Below, piece by piece: positions 25,626 to 35,452 of a DNA stretch of 64,000 bases. The notes under the pieces are model-generated. The model did not search any database. It had not been told where the DNA came from and saw only the letters and a list, made by a program, of their open reading frames with translations. Numbering within the stretch: the first letter of the stretch is position 1; each line of letters begins with the position of its first letter. Source of the DNA: Flavobacterium sp. N1736. Lineage in GTDB: Bacteria; Bacteroidota; Bacteroidia; Flavobacteriales; Flavobacteriaceae. Made by a program: the position numbers and the translations under genes. The stretch is taken from assembly GCF_025947065.1 (NCBI RefSeq), contig NZ_CP109994.1, positions 248,001 through 312,000 on the forward strand, written 5' to 3'.

Positions 25626-27386
25626 ATGAAAATTAATTTCCAGAATACAACTATCATTTTGATTTTGCTGTTTGTTTTTCAGCTTTCATTTGCCCAAAAC
25701 CAAAAGAAAGAAGAAACGATTGGTACTGAAACTGTAAATGTTGTAAAACCTTATTCGCCAACTATATCTGATGCTTATAAAGTAAAAGAAAATCCGTCGC
25801 TTGACGATTCAGGAAATCAGGCAAAAGAAACTATAAAGTATAGTATTTTGTCAGTTCCTGTAGCTTCGACATTTACGCCTTCTAAAGGAAAAGCAGCCGG
25901 AGTTGATAAATCAAAACAAGAACGTTTGTTTAATAATTATGCTACTGTAGGAGTTGGAAATTATGGTACATTAAATGCTGAATTATTTGTTACTCAGGAT
26001 TTAGGAAACAATGATTATGTTGCGGGAATGTTTCGTCACCATTCATCTCAGGGCGGAATTAAGGATGTTTCGCTAAATGATGAATTTTATGATACGGCAT
26101 TAAACGTGGGTTACGGACAAAATAATCGCGATATGTCATGGAATATTGATTTAGGATATCAAAATCAAATTTATAATTGGTACGGTTTACCGGTTGATTT
26201 TGGTTCGACTTTACTTCCGCAGGATCATTTTATTTTAGTAGATAAAATCAATCCAAATCATTCTTATAATACAATTTCGTTGGGAGGAAATATTGATTTT
26301 ACAGACGGGATTTTTAGTAAAGTTGCGACAAGATTTACACATTTTTCGGATAGTTTTTCTTCTTCTGAAAATCGCTTTTATCTGAAACCAACTTTTAAAG
26401 TTGATGTGATGGATCAGTCCATCAATACAAATGTTATTATTGATCACGTAAGTGGAAGTTTCGAAAATAATTATTTCCAGACGAATACGGAACCTTTAAA
26501 ATATAGTTTGACCAATTTCGGGATTGAGCCAAGTTTTGTAGTAAATGAGAACGACTGGACTCTGGAATTAGGAGCCGGATTGTATTATGGTCTTGATTCT
26601 GAAAACAGCGGAAACAAGTTTTATATTTATCCAAAAGTAAATGCTTCGTATAAATTAGTGGGCGATTTAATGATTTTTTACACGGGTGTAAACGGAAGTT
26701 TAAATCAAAATTCGTATGCTGATTTTGTGACCGAAAATCCGTTTTTGTCGCCAACATTAAATATGCGTCCATCAAGCACTCAGTATAATGTTTTTGCAGG
26801 TTTGAAGGGTAAATTGGCAAACAATGTAAGTTATAATCTGACGGGTTCCTATTTGAATGAAAAAAACAAAGCGTTGTTTAAAAGCAATGATTATACAGAG
26901 GATATTACAAACCAAAATTATGAGTACGGAAACTCTTTTGGTGTTGTTTATGAAGATATTAGAACGTTTCGTTTTTATGGAGAATTAAAAGCTGATTTTT
27001 CTGAAAATGTTACTTTTGGAATCAACGGAACTTTCAATAGTTACAAAACAGACGGACAGATTGAAGCATGGAATTTACCAACCATGAAATTAAGTTCTAG
27101 TCTGGATGTTAATATTACCAAACAATGGTACGCTGGTTTAAATGTGTTTTTTGTGGGGGAACGTAAAGACATGCAATCGAATTTAGATTTGACTGCAACT
27201 CCAACCGTAGTTTCCTTAAAAAGTTACTTTGATGCGAATGCACATTTGGGATATAAATTTAGCGAGCGTTTGACTTTCTTCCTGAAATTAAATAATATTG
27301 GAAATCAGGCTTACGAAAAATGGTTGAATTATCCTGTTCAGGGATTCCAGATTTTGGGCGGAGCAAATTATAAATTCGACTTTTAA
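25626..27386 (+). CDS. Plug-less TonB-dependent-receptor-like outer-membrane barrel
   Basis: Protein of 586 residues with a signal peptide (IILILLFVFQLSFAQ) and a predicted beta barrel from about residue 95 to the C-terminus, which ends in the aromatic motif GGANYKFDF. A normal TonB plug domain is absent: between signal peptide and barrel there are only about 75 residues, including VNVVKPYSPTISDAYKV. The C-terminal part (GYKFSERLTFFLKLNNIGNQ) is typical of TonB-receptor barrels. It may be a TonB-independent porin or need a partner for gating. The nearby exported TPR protein is a candidate partner by position only. Confidence 0.8.
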   Translation: MKINFQNTTIILILLFVFQLSFAQNQKKEETIGTETVNVVKPYSPTISDAYKVKENPSLDDSGNQAKETIKYSILSVPVASTFTPSKGKAAGVDKSKQERLFNNYATVGVGNYGTLNAELFVTQDLGNNDYVAGMFRHHSSQGGIKDVSLNDEFYDTALNVGYGQNNRDMSWNIDLGYQNQIYNWYGLPVDFGSTLLPQDHFILVDKINPNHSYNTISLGGNIDFTDGIFSKVATRFTHFSDSFSSSENRFYLKPTFKVDVMDQSINTNVIIDHVSGSFENNYFQTNTEPLKYSLTNFGIEPSFVVNENDWTLELGAGLYYGLDSENSGNKFYIYPKVNASYKLVGDLMIFYTGVNGSLNQNSYADFVTENPFLSPTLNMRPSSTQYNVFAGLKGKLANNVSYNLTGSYLNEKNKALFKSNDYTEDITNQNYEYGNSFGVVYEDIRTFRFYGELKADFSENVTFGINGTFNSYKTDGQIEAWNLPTMKLSSSLDVNITKQWYAGLNVFFVGERKDMQSNLDLTATPTVVSLKSYFDANAHLGYKFSERLTFFLKLNNIGNQAYEKWLNYPVQGFQILGGANYKFDF

Positions 27387-27415
27387 GTTTTTTAACCGCA
27401 AAGAGTTTTACACAT

Positions 27416-27456
27416 GGTTCGCTAAGTCTTTCTATAGATTTAGCGAACTTTGTTTT
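27416..27456 (+). terminator. Terminator after the barrel gene
   Basis: Stem GTTCGCTAAGTCT / AGATTTAGCGAAC (one G-T pair) with a 6-base loop, followed by TTTGTTTTTA. It lies 30 bp after the stop of the outer-membrane barrel gene. Confidence 0.65.
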
Positions 27457-27563
27457 TATAATTAGTGAAAAGTAATTTATCCATCTGCTTTTTTTGAATA
27501 AAAAAATGCAAACTATAAAAAACCTTTGCACCTTTGTAACTTAGAACCTCAGTACCTTTATCA

Positions 27564-28013
27564 ATGACTTTCAAACAAAAAATACATTCTTATTATTTAC
27601 AAATGGTCCAGGATCGAATTGATGTTTTTAGAGACATGATTTCGGCTTTGACGGAAGATTCTAAAAACGATGCGAAGGGTTCTGCCGGAGATAAGCACGA
27701 AACCGCATTGTCGATGATGCATATTGAACAGGAAAAACTGACCAATAAACTGAAAGAAGCCATTACTCAAAAAGCTGTTTTAGATAAAATTGATGCTTCA
27801 AAGACAACTGAAAATATTATTTCGGGCAGTTTGGTAAAAGCAAACGGAATTCATTTGTACTTGAGTGTCGCACTTCCTAAAATTACTATCGACGGTATAA
27901 ATATTATTGCACTTTCGCCACAATCGCCTTTGGGTTCACATTTAATGGGAAACAAAGTTGGGTTTCAGTTTGAGATTAATAAAACGCATTATACTATTGA
28001 GAGTGTTTTGTAA
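27564..28013 (+). CDS. GreA/GreB-like protein of unknown function
   Basis: Protein of 149 residues. The N-terminal half is helical and charged, with AKGSAGDKHETALSMMHIEQ and EKLTNKLKEAI, which recall the coiled-coil and linker of GreA/GreB; the C-terminal half (SGSLVKANGIHLYLSVALPK, then ALSPQSPLGSHLMGNKVG) resembles the GreA/GreB C-terminal FKBP-like domain. A role at RNA polymerase is possible but the acidic tip residues of Gre factors are not obvious. Homologues are sometimes labelled 3-oxoacyl-ACP synthase; nothing in the sequence supports that. A CTTTGCACCTTTG-like repeat lies just upstream. Confidence 0.65.
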   Translation: MTFKQKIHSYYLQMVQDRIDVFRDMISALTEDSKNDAKGSAGDKHETALSMMHIEQEKLTNKLKEAITQKAVLDKIDASKTTENIISGSLVKANGIHLYLSVALPKITIDGINIIALSPQSPLGSHLMGNKVGFQFEINKTHYTIESVL

Positions 28014-28018
28014 AGTTT

Positions 28019-28065
28019 ATTTCACGCAGATTTTACAGATTTAGGCAGATTAAAAACGATTTATT
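28019..28065. repeat. CACGCAGATT repeat, one-sided copy
   Basis: TTTCACGCAGATTTTACAGA followed by TTTAGGCAGATT and AAAACGATTTATTTA. These words also occur in the larger element at 60104-60273. No complementary arm follows within the gap. Confidence 0.6.
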
Positions 28066-28119
28066 TATAATCATGTCAGGCTGAGCAAAGTCGAAGCCCC
28101 TCGCAAATTCTACGATGTT

Positions 28120-28152
28120 AAACCCGACAGGTTTTTAAAACCTGTCGGGTTT
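28120..28152. repeat. AAACCCGACAGG hairpin, copy 1
   Basis: Perfect 16-base arms AAACCCGACAGGTTTT and AAAACCTGTCGGGTTT around one base. Copies lie at 51440 (one base lost in the right arm) and 55522. The gap from 28014 to 28358 holds in addition the one-sided repeat at 28019, a TCAGGCTGAGCAAAGTCGAA segment at 28076, and a promoter-like CATCTTTG at 28312-28319 before asnB; no gene was seen. Confidence 0.8.
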
Positions 28153-28358
28153 AATTACGGTTTTACACTTTCTTTCCCCTCAAAATTAAAATTTTCAAGT
28201 TCAGGGCAATTTTTTATGCTAAAATTTTACATTTTATATGTAAAAACAAATTTATGGTTTTAAATTATAACTGAAATTAATATTTATGTTTTTCAATTAT
28301 AACCAATACCGCATCTTTGCCCTATCAAAATAAAATTAAAAAATAAAAATATATAATT

Positions 28359-30035
28359 ATGTGTGGAATCGTATGTGCCTTTGATCTAAAACAGAAAGCA
28401 GAAACTTTAAGACCTCAAGTATTAGAAATGTCTAAAATTATTCGTCACCGCGGACCAGACTGGAGCGGGATTTATAGTAATGAAAAAGCAATTCTTTCAC
28501 ACGAGCGTTTGGCTATTGTTGATCCGGCTTCGGGAAAACAGCCTTTATTTACAGAAGATAAAAAACTTGTTTTAGCTGCAAATGGTGAAATCTACAACCA
28601 CAGAGATTTACGTAAACAATTTGAGGGAAGATATAACTTTCAGACTGAAAGTGATTGTGAAGTTATTTTAGCGCTTTACAAAGAAAAAGGACCTCACTTT
28701 GTGGATGAAATGAACGGTATCTTCGGATTTGCAATTTATGATGTTGAGAAAGATGAGTATTTTATTGCTCGTGATCATATGGGAATTATTCCGCTTTACA
28801 TTGGCTGGGATCAACACGGAACTTTTTATGTAGCTTCTGAATTGAAAGCTTTGGAAGGATATTGTACAAAAATCCAATTGTTTCCTCCGGGACATTATAT
28901 GACAAGCAAAGACGGTGAATTTGTACAATGGTACAAAAGAGACTGGACGGAATTTGATGCTGTAAAAGACAACGAAACGAGTATTCCTGCTATTAAAGAA
29001 GCTCTTGAAGCTGCGGTTCACAGACAATTAATGAGTGATGTTCCTTACGGAGTTTTACTTTCAGGAGGTTTAGATTCGTCTATTACTTCGGCTGTAGCTA
29101 AAAAATTTGCACAAAAACGTATTGAGTCTGATGATACTACAGATGCATGGTATCCGCAATTGCACTCTTTTTCGGTAGGTTTAGACGGTTCTCCGGATTT
29201 AGCTGCTGCTCAGATTGTAGCAAAACATATTGGAACTATTCACCACGAAATTAAATTCACGATTCAGGAAGGTTTAGATGCGGTTCGTGATGTAATTTAC
29301 AACTTAGAAACGTATGATGTAACTACGGTTAGGGCTTCAACGCCAATGTGGTTAATGGCGAGAGTTATTAAATCAATGGGAATCAAAATGGTTCTTTCGG
29401 GTGAAGGTGCAGATGAATTATTTGGAGGATATTTATATTTCCATAAAGCACCAAACGCAAGAGAATTTCACGAAGAAAATGTTCGTAAATTAAGTAAATT
29501 ACACATGTACGATTGTTTACGTGCCAACAAAAGTTTGGCAGCTTGGGGAATCGAAGGGCGTGTGCCATTTTTAGATAAAGAATTTATGGATGTTGCCATG
29601 CGCATCAATCCACAGGATAAAATGATCAACAAAGAACATCCGATGGAGAAATGGGTTGTTCGTAAAGCTTTTGAAGATATGCTGCCGGAAAGTGTAGCAT
29701 GGAGACAAAAAGAGCAATTTTCTGATGGAGTAGGATACAGCTGGATTGATACTTTGAAAGAAGTTGTGGCCAAAGAAGTTTCGGACGAACAATTGGCAAA
29801 TGCGAAATATAAATTTCCGTTGCAAACACCAACTTCTAAGGAAGAATATTACTATCGTTCAATTTTTGCAGAACATTTCCCTAGTGATGCGGCTGCTTTA
29901 TGTGTGCCTCAGGAAGCAAGCGTTGCTTGTAGTACAAAAATCGCTTTGGAGTGGGATGAAGCTTTCAAAAACATGAACGATCCATCTGGCAGAGCGGTTG
30001 CAAGTGTGCATGACGACGCCTACGCAAAAGCATAA
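28359..30035 (+). CDS. asnB: Asparagine synthase B, glutamine-hydrolysing
   Basis: Cytosolic enzyme of 558 residues converting aspartate, glutamine and ATP to asparagine. The N-terminal class II glutaminase domain is intact: Cys2 (MCGIVCAF), Arg50 in SHERLAIVDP, Asn75 and Glu77 in ANGEIYN, Asp99 in ESDCEV. The synthetase domain has the PP-loop LLSGGLDSS near 235, ETYDVTTVRASTPMWLMAR, LSGEGADELFGGYLYFHKAP, GRVPFLDKEF and WRQKEQFSDGVGYSWID. It is closely similar to Escherichia coli AsnB as I remember it. A terminator follows, and a second, degenerate paralogue starts 249 bp downstream. Confidence 0.96.
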   Translation: MCGIVCAFDLKQKAETLRPQVLEMSKIIRHRGPDWSGIYSNEKAILSHERLAIVDPASGKQPLFTEDKKLVLAANGEIYNHRDLRKQFEGRYNFQTESDCEVILALYKEKGPHFVDEMNGIFGFAIYDVEKDEYFIARDHMGIIPLYIGWDQHGTFYVASELKALEGYCTKIQLFPPGHYMTSKDGEFVQWYKRDWTEFDAVKDNETSIPAIKEALEAAVHRQLMSDVPYGVLLSGGLDSSITSAVAKKFAQKRIESDDTTDAWYPQLHSFSVGLDGSPDLAAAQIVAKHIGTIHHEIKFTIQEGLDAVRDVIYNLETYDVTTVRASTPMWLMARVIKSMGIKMVLSGEGADELFGGYLYFHKAPNAREFHEENVRKLSKLHMYDCLRANKSLAAWGIEGRVPFLDKEFMDVAMRINPQDKMINKEHPMEKWVVRKAFEDMLPESVAWRQKEQFSDGVGYSWIDTLKEVVAKEVSDEQLANAKYKFPLQTPTSKEEYYYRSIFAEHFPSDAAALCVPQEASVACSTKIALEWDEAFKNMNDPSGRAVASVHDDAYAKA

Positions 30036-30069
30036 AACTTAGTTTCATTATATATTAGTTATTAGAAAG

Positions 30070-30097
30070 ACGTTCTCAGGTTTCTGAGAGCGTTTTT
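30070..30097 (+). terminator. Terminator after asnB
   Basis: CGTTCTCAG, loop GTTT, CTGAGAGCG (one G-T pair), then TTTTT. It lies 36 bp after the asnB stop and separates it from the second paralogue. Confidence 0.8.
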
Positions 30098-30172
30098 CGT
30101 GTCTAAAAATGTTAAATTGTAATATTTCAATTACTTAAAGATAATTATTAGCAATTATTTAACTTTCTTTTT

Positions 30173-30180
30173 TATATTTG
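30173..30180 (+). promoter_or_regulatory. -7 box upstream of the asnB paralogue
   Basis: TATATTTG is an exact match to TAnnTTTG, about 104 bases before the ATG at 30285 and downstream of the asnB terminator. No good -33 box was seen. It suggests separate transcription of the paralogue. Confidence 0.4.
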
Positions 30181-30284
30181 ACATTCCCCAACAGATATTT
30201 TAAAATTAGTTTTAACTAAAACCAAAAAAAATAACCTACTGCCACTTGGTAATGTAAAAAAATAAGAATAAAAAATACAATAGT

Positions 30285-31901
30285 ATGTCTGGAATATTAG
30301 CCGTTATCGGTAAAGGAAAAGACCCGCAACTCGTAAGAGAGCTTTCTAAAAGAATGGCGCATCGTGGTCCTGATGAAAGTGATTTTCAAATTCTAAAAAA
30401 TGGCAGTATTATTTGTCACGAAAGTTTATCAATAATTGATGTACAATCGGGGAAACAGCCTATTCAGGGTACTAAAGATGCCTGGGTAATTCATGATGGA
30501 GAAATTTACAATTACCAGGAACTTAAAAACGGAGTTTTAAAAGATCATACGTTTAGAACAAAATCAGATTCTGAAGTTATTGTGCATTTATATGAAGAAT
30601 TTGGATACGATTTTTGTAATAAATTAGATGGTGACTGGACTTTTGTAATTGTCGACGGAGACGATTATATTGCAGGAAGAGACCCGATGGGAGTGAAGCC
30701 ATTGTATTATGGTTTGGATGAAAGAGGAAGGATTTATTTTGCTTCTGAAATGAAATCAATTGCAGATCAGTGCAAAACATTTTCGACTTTTCCGCCGGGA
30801 CATTATTATACGCCTAAAAAGGGCTTTGTAAAATATTACCAACCTGAATATGAGGATTATGAAAATGCAAATCAGGATTTAGATTTACAATTAATAAGAG
30901 AAAAACTTACAGAAGCTGTTCGTAAACGCTTGATGAATCAAATGCCTTATGGTGTATTGCTATCGGGTGGTTTAGATTCTTCTTTGCTTTCTGCAATCGC
31001 TTCCCGATTATCAGCAGAAAATGGTAAAAAACTGCAATCTTTTTCTATTGCTTTAAATGCTGATGCGCCGGATGCAAAAGCGGCCAGAAAAGCAGCTGAG
31101 TTTTTAGGTACAGAACATCATGAAATACATTTTACGGTTCAGCAAGGTGTAGAAGTTTTAGAAAAAATAATCTGGAATATTGAGACTTACGATATTATAT
31201 CGGTAAGAGCAAGTGTGCCTATGTTTTTATTATCAAAAGCAATTGCAGAAAAAGGGATAAAAGTAATTCTTTCAGGTGAAGGTGCTGATGAAATTTTTGG
31301 TGGACATTTGTATTTTAGAAATGCACCGTCTACAGAAGAATTTCAAAAAGAAACGATCGAGAGAGTTCAGAAATTATTTACTGCCGATTTGCTTCGTGCT
31401 GATAAATCAACGATGGCAAATGGTATTGAAACCAGAATTCCGTTTTTAGACAAAGACTTTTTAGATGCTACAATTCGAATCAGACCAGAAGAAAAACAGC
31501 CTAAAACGTATGACGGAATCGAAAAATATATTTTAAGAAAAGCATTTGATACGCCGGACAACCCATATTTGCCTGAAGAAGTTTTATGGCGTCAAAAAGA
31601 ACAATTTTCAGATGGAGTAGGATATAACTGGATCGACGAATTGATCGAATATTGTGCGACTCAGGTTTCTGATAAACAATTAGAAGGCGCTGCAGCAGAA
31701 TTTCCATACAATTCTCCAACAACAAAAGAAGCATATTTGTATCGTTCTATTTTTCATAAATTCTACCCACAGGTTAGTGCGGCACAAACCGTTAGAAAAT
31801 GGATTCCGAAATGGCAGGAAAACCTTGATCCAAGCGGAAGAGCAAATGCAGCTCACGTAAAAGCAGATGTTGAAATTTCAAAATCAGGGATTACGGTTTA
31901 A
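30285..31901 (+). CDS. AsnB paralogue with degenerate glutaminase domain
   Basis: Protein of 538 residues aligned end to end with the preceding asnB product. The first residues are MSGILAVIGK: the catalytic Cys2 is Ser. Arg50 of asnB corresponds to Ser47 (CHESLSIID) and Asn75 to Asp71 (HDGEIYN), while Glu73 and Asp95 remain. The synthetase domain looks intact (LLSGGLDSSLL, ETYDIISVRASVPMFLLSK, LSGEGADEIFGGHLYF, WRQKEQFSDGVGYNWID). It therefore should not hydrolyse glutamine; it may use free ammonia, receive ammonia from a partner, or amidate another substrate. There is no in-frame upstream start before a stop at 30255 that could supply a Cys. The gene is full length without stops, so it is probably expressed. 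Confidence 0.9.
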   Translation: MSGILAVIGKGKDPQLVRELSKRMAHRGPDESDFQILKNGSIICHESLSIIDVQSGKQPIQGTKDAWVIHDGEIYNYQELKNGVLKDHTFRTKSDSEVIVHLYEEFGYDFCNKLDGDWTFVIVDGDDYIAGRDPMGVKPLYYGLDERGRIYFASEMKSIADQCKTFSTFPPGHYYTPKKGFVKYYQPEYEDYENANQDLDLQLIREKLTEAVRKRLMNQMPYGVLLSGGLDSSLLSAIASRLSAENGKKLQSFSIALNADAPDAKAARKAAEFLGTEHHEIHFTVQQGVEVLEKIIWNIETYDIISVRASVPMFLLSKAIAEKGIKVILSGEGADEIFGGHLYFRNAPSTEEFQKETIERVQKLFTADLLRADKSTMANGIETRIPFLDKDFLDATIRIRPEEKQPKTYDGIEKYILRKAFDTPDNPYLPEEVLWRQKEQFSDGVGYNWIDELIEYCATQVSDKQLEGAAAEFPYNSPTTKEAYLYRSIFHKFYPQVSAAQTVRKWIPKWQENLDPSGRANAAHVKADVEISKSGITV

Positions 31902-31963
31902 GATAAATTTCAAAAAATAAATTCCAAATTTCATATTTGGGACCTAATAAAATTCCAATTAAA

Positions 31964-32004
31964 AATCCGAAACAACATCTCAATGTTAGGCTCGGATTTT
32001 TTTT
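31964..32004 (+). terminator. Terminator after the asnB paralogue
   Basis: Outer stem AATCCGA / TCGGATT and inner stem AACAT / ATGTT, followed by a run of eight T. The gap 31902-32237 also holds AATTCCAAATTTCA / TTTGGAATTT low-complexity words and the gyrB promoter; no gene was seen. Confidence 0.75.
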
Positions 32005-32191
32005 ATTCCCGGTTTGCAATTTGGAATTTATTTTTTTGGATTTTTTTTTATTCTGCTGTTTTGGAATTTAGAATTTTAAAAATTGGCATTTTAAATCGAT
32101 AGTTCTATTTTTTATAGACTTTTTTTGACAATATGTTAATAACTTACGTGCTTTAAATGGGAATTTAACGGATATATAATTTGCGTTTTTA

Positions 32192-32199
32192 TATATTTG
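32192..32199 (+). promoter_or_regulatory. -7 box for gyrB
   Basis: TATATTTG, exact match to TAnnTTTG, 38 bases before the gyrB ATG. No clear TTTG was found at the expected -33 distance. Confidence 0.45.
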
Positions 32200-32207
32200 C
32201 GTGTTAG

Positions 32208-34178
<1,971 letters not shown>

Positions 34179-34194
34179 TAAAGTTTAACATCAT

Positions 34195-34239
34195 CAATTC
34201 GTTTAATTGTTTAAATTTACTAAACAATTAAACGAATTG
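34195..34239. terminator. Perfect 19-bp inverted repeat after gyrB
   Basis: Arms CAATTCGTTTAATTGTTTA and TAAACAATTAAACGAATTG are exact complements around a 7-base loop. It lies 16 bp after the gyrB stop. It is very AT-rich and lacks a long T-run, so it may be a weak terminator or a transcript 3'-end stabiliser. Related words occur at 52790-52850 upstream of valS. Confidence 0.5.
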
Positions 34240-34289
34240 TCGATTTATAAAATAAACAAACGAATTAATAACCGATAAAGTTATAAAAT

Positions 34290-35225
34290 ATGAAAGTTAC
34301 TATTGTAGGAGCAGGAAATGTTGGAGCTACCTGTGCAGATGTTATTTCTTATAGAGGAATTGCAAGCGAAGTAGTGTTGTTGGATATTAAAGAAGGTTTT
34401 GCCGAAGGGAAAGCATTAGATATTACACAATGTGCCACAAATACAGGTTTTAATACCAAAGTATCTGGTGTAACCAACGATTATTCTAAAACTGCCGGAA
34501 GTGATGTAGTTGTTATTACATCAGGAATTCCAAGAAAACCAGGAATGACTCGTGAAGAATTAATTGGTATAAATGCAGGAATTGTAAAAACAGTTGCTGA
34601 AAATGTATTGAAATATTCTCCAAATACTATAATAGTAGTAGTTTCTAATCCAATGGATACTATGACATATTTAGCTTTAAAAGCTACCGGATTACCAAAA
34701 AACAGAATTATTGGTATGGGTGGAGCGTTAGACAGTTCTCGTTTTAGAACTTATTTATCTTTAGCTCTTGACAAACCTGCAAATGATATTTCTGCTATGG
34801 TGATAGGCGGACATGGTGATACAACGATGATTCCGTTAACACGTTTAGCTTCTTATAACGGAATTCCGGTAACCGAATTTCTTTCAGAAGAAGTACTTCA
34901 AAAAGTAGCTGCCGACACAATGGTAGGCGGAGCCACACTTACAGGTCTTTTAGGAACTTCGGCTTGGTATGCTCCCGGAGCTTCTGTAGCTTACTTAGTT
35001 GATAGTATATTAAACGATCAAAAGAAGATGATCGCTTGTTCTGTTTTTGTGGAAGGTGAATACGGGCAAAACGATATTTGTATCGGAGTACCTTGTATAA
35101 TTGGTAAAAACGGAGTTGAAGAAATTTTAGATATCCAGTTAAACGAGCAGGAGAAGGCTTTGTTTGCTAAAAGTGCAGATGCAGTTAGAGGTATGAATGA
35201 TGCCTTAAAATCGATTTTAGTATAA
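34290..35225 (+). CDS. mdh: Malate dehydrogenase
   Basis: NAD-dependent malate dehydrogenase of the LDH-like type, 311 residues, converting malate to oxaloacetate in the citric acid cycle. The Rossmann loop GAGNVGATCADVISYRG is followed by an NAD-selecting Asp (LLDI). Substrate-site residues: the mobile-loop Arg pair in GIPRKPGMTREELIGINAGI, VVSNPMDTMTYLALKATGLP, and the catalytic His in IGGHGDTTMIPLTR. The RKPGMTR loop favours malate over lactate. It stands alone between the gyrB inverted repeat and its own terminator. Confidence 0.95.
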   Translation: MKVTIVGAGNVGATCADVISYRGIASEVVLLDIKEGFAEGKALDITQCATNTGFNTKVSGVTNDYSKTAGSDVVVITSGIPRKPGMTREELIGINAGIVKTVAENVLKYSPNTIIVVVSNPMDTMTYLALKATGLPKNRIIGMGGALDSSRFRTYLSLALDKPANDISAMVIGGHGDTTMIPLTRLASYNGIPVTEFLSEEVLQKVAADTMVGGATLTGLLGTSAWYAPGASVAYLVDSILNDQKKMIACSVFVEGEYGQNDICIGVPCIIGKNGVEEILDIQLNEQEKALFAKSADAVRGMNDALKSILV

Positions 35226-35246
35226 ATATTTCCGAAAAAAAAGATG

Positions 35247-35274
35247 AAGACTGCACTTTTGCAGTCTTTTTTTT
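35247..35274 (+). terminator. Terminator after mdh
   Basis: Perfect stem AAGACTGCA / TGCAGTCTT with loop CTTT and a run of eight T, 22 bp after the mdh stop. Confidence 0.9.
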
Positions 35275-35294
35275 AAGATTAATTAATAAATAAA

Positions 35295-35325
35295 TTGGTT
35301 AATCTTGCCGTTAATTATATATTTG
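35295..35325 (+). promoter_or_regulatory. Promoter of secDF
   Basis: TTGG (35295-35298), 19-base spacer, TATATTTG (35318-35325). The -7 box is exact and the -33 box has mismatches to TTTG. The leader to the ATG at 35453 would be about 120 bases. Confidence 0.5.
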
Positions 35326-35452
35326 CTCGATTTAAAAAAAATGTGGTAATTCGTGATTTAGTTTTTTAGTTTTAGAAAAATGATGTCAGGGCTTATTTTA
35401 TGGGACTTTAAAACAAAAACAAACAATAAAACATAATTAATTTTTAGTAATA

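Noticed and set aside
27564..28013. 3-oxoacyl-ACP synthase label often given to such proteins
   Set aside because: No ketosynthase motifs; 149 residues are far too few, and the sequence looks GreA/GreB-like.
29383..29832. Long antisense open frames across asnB
   Set aside because: They lie opposite a strongly conserved gene, have basic low-complexity composition and no recognisable domain; they are by-products of codon use.
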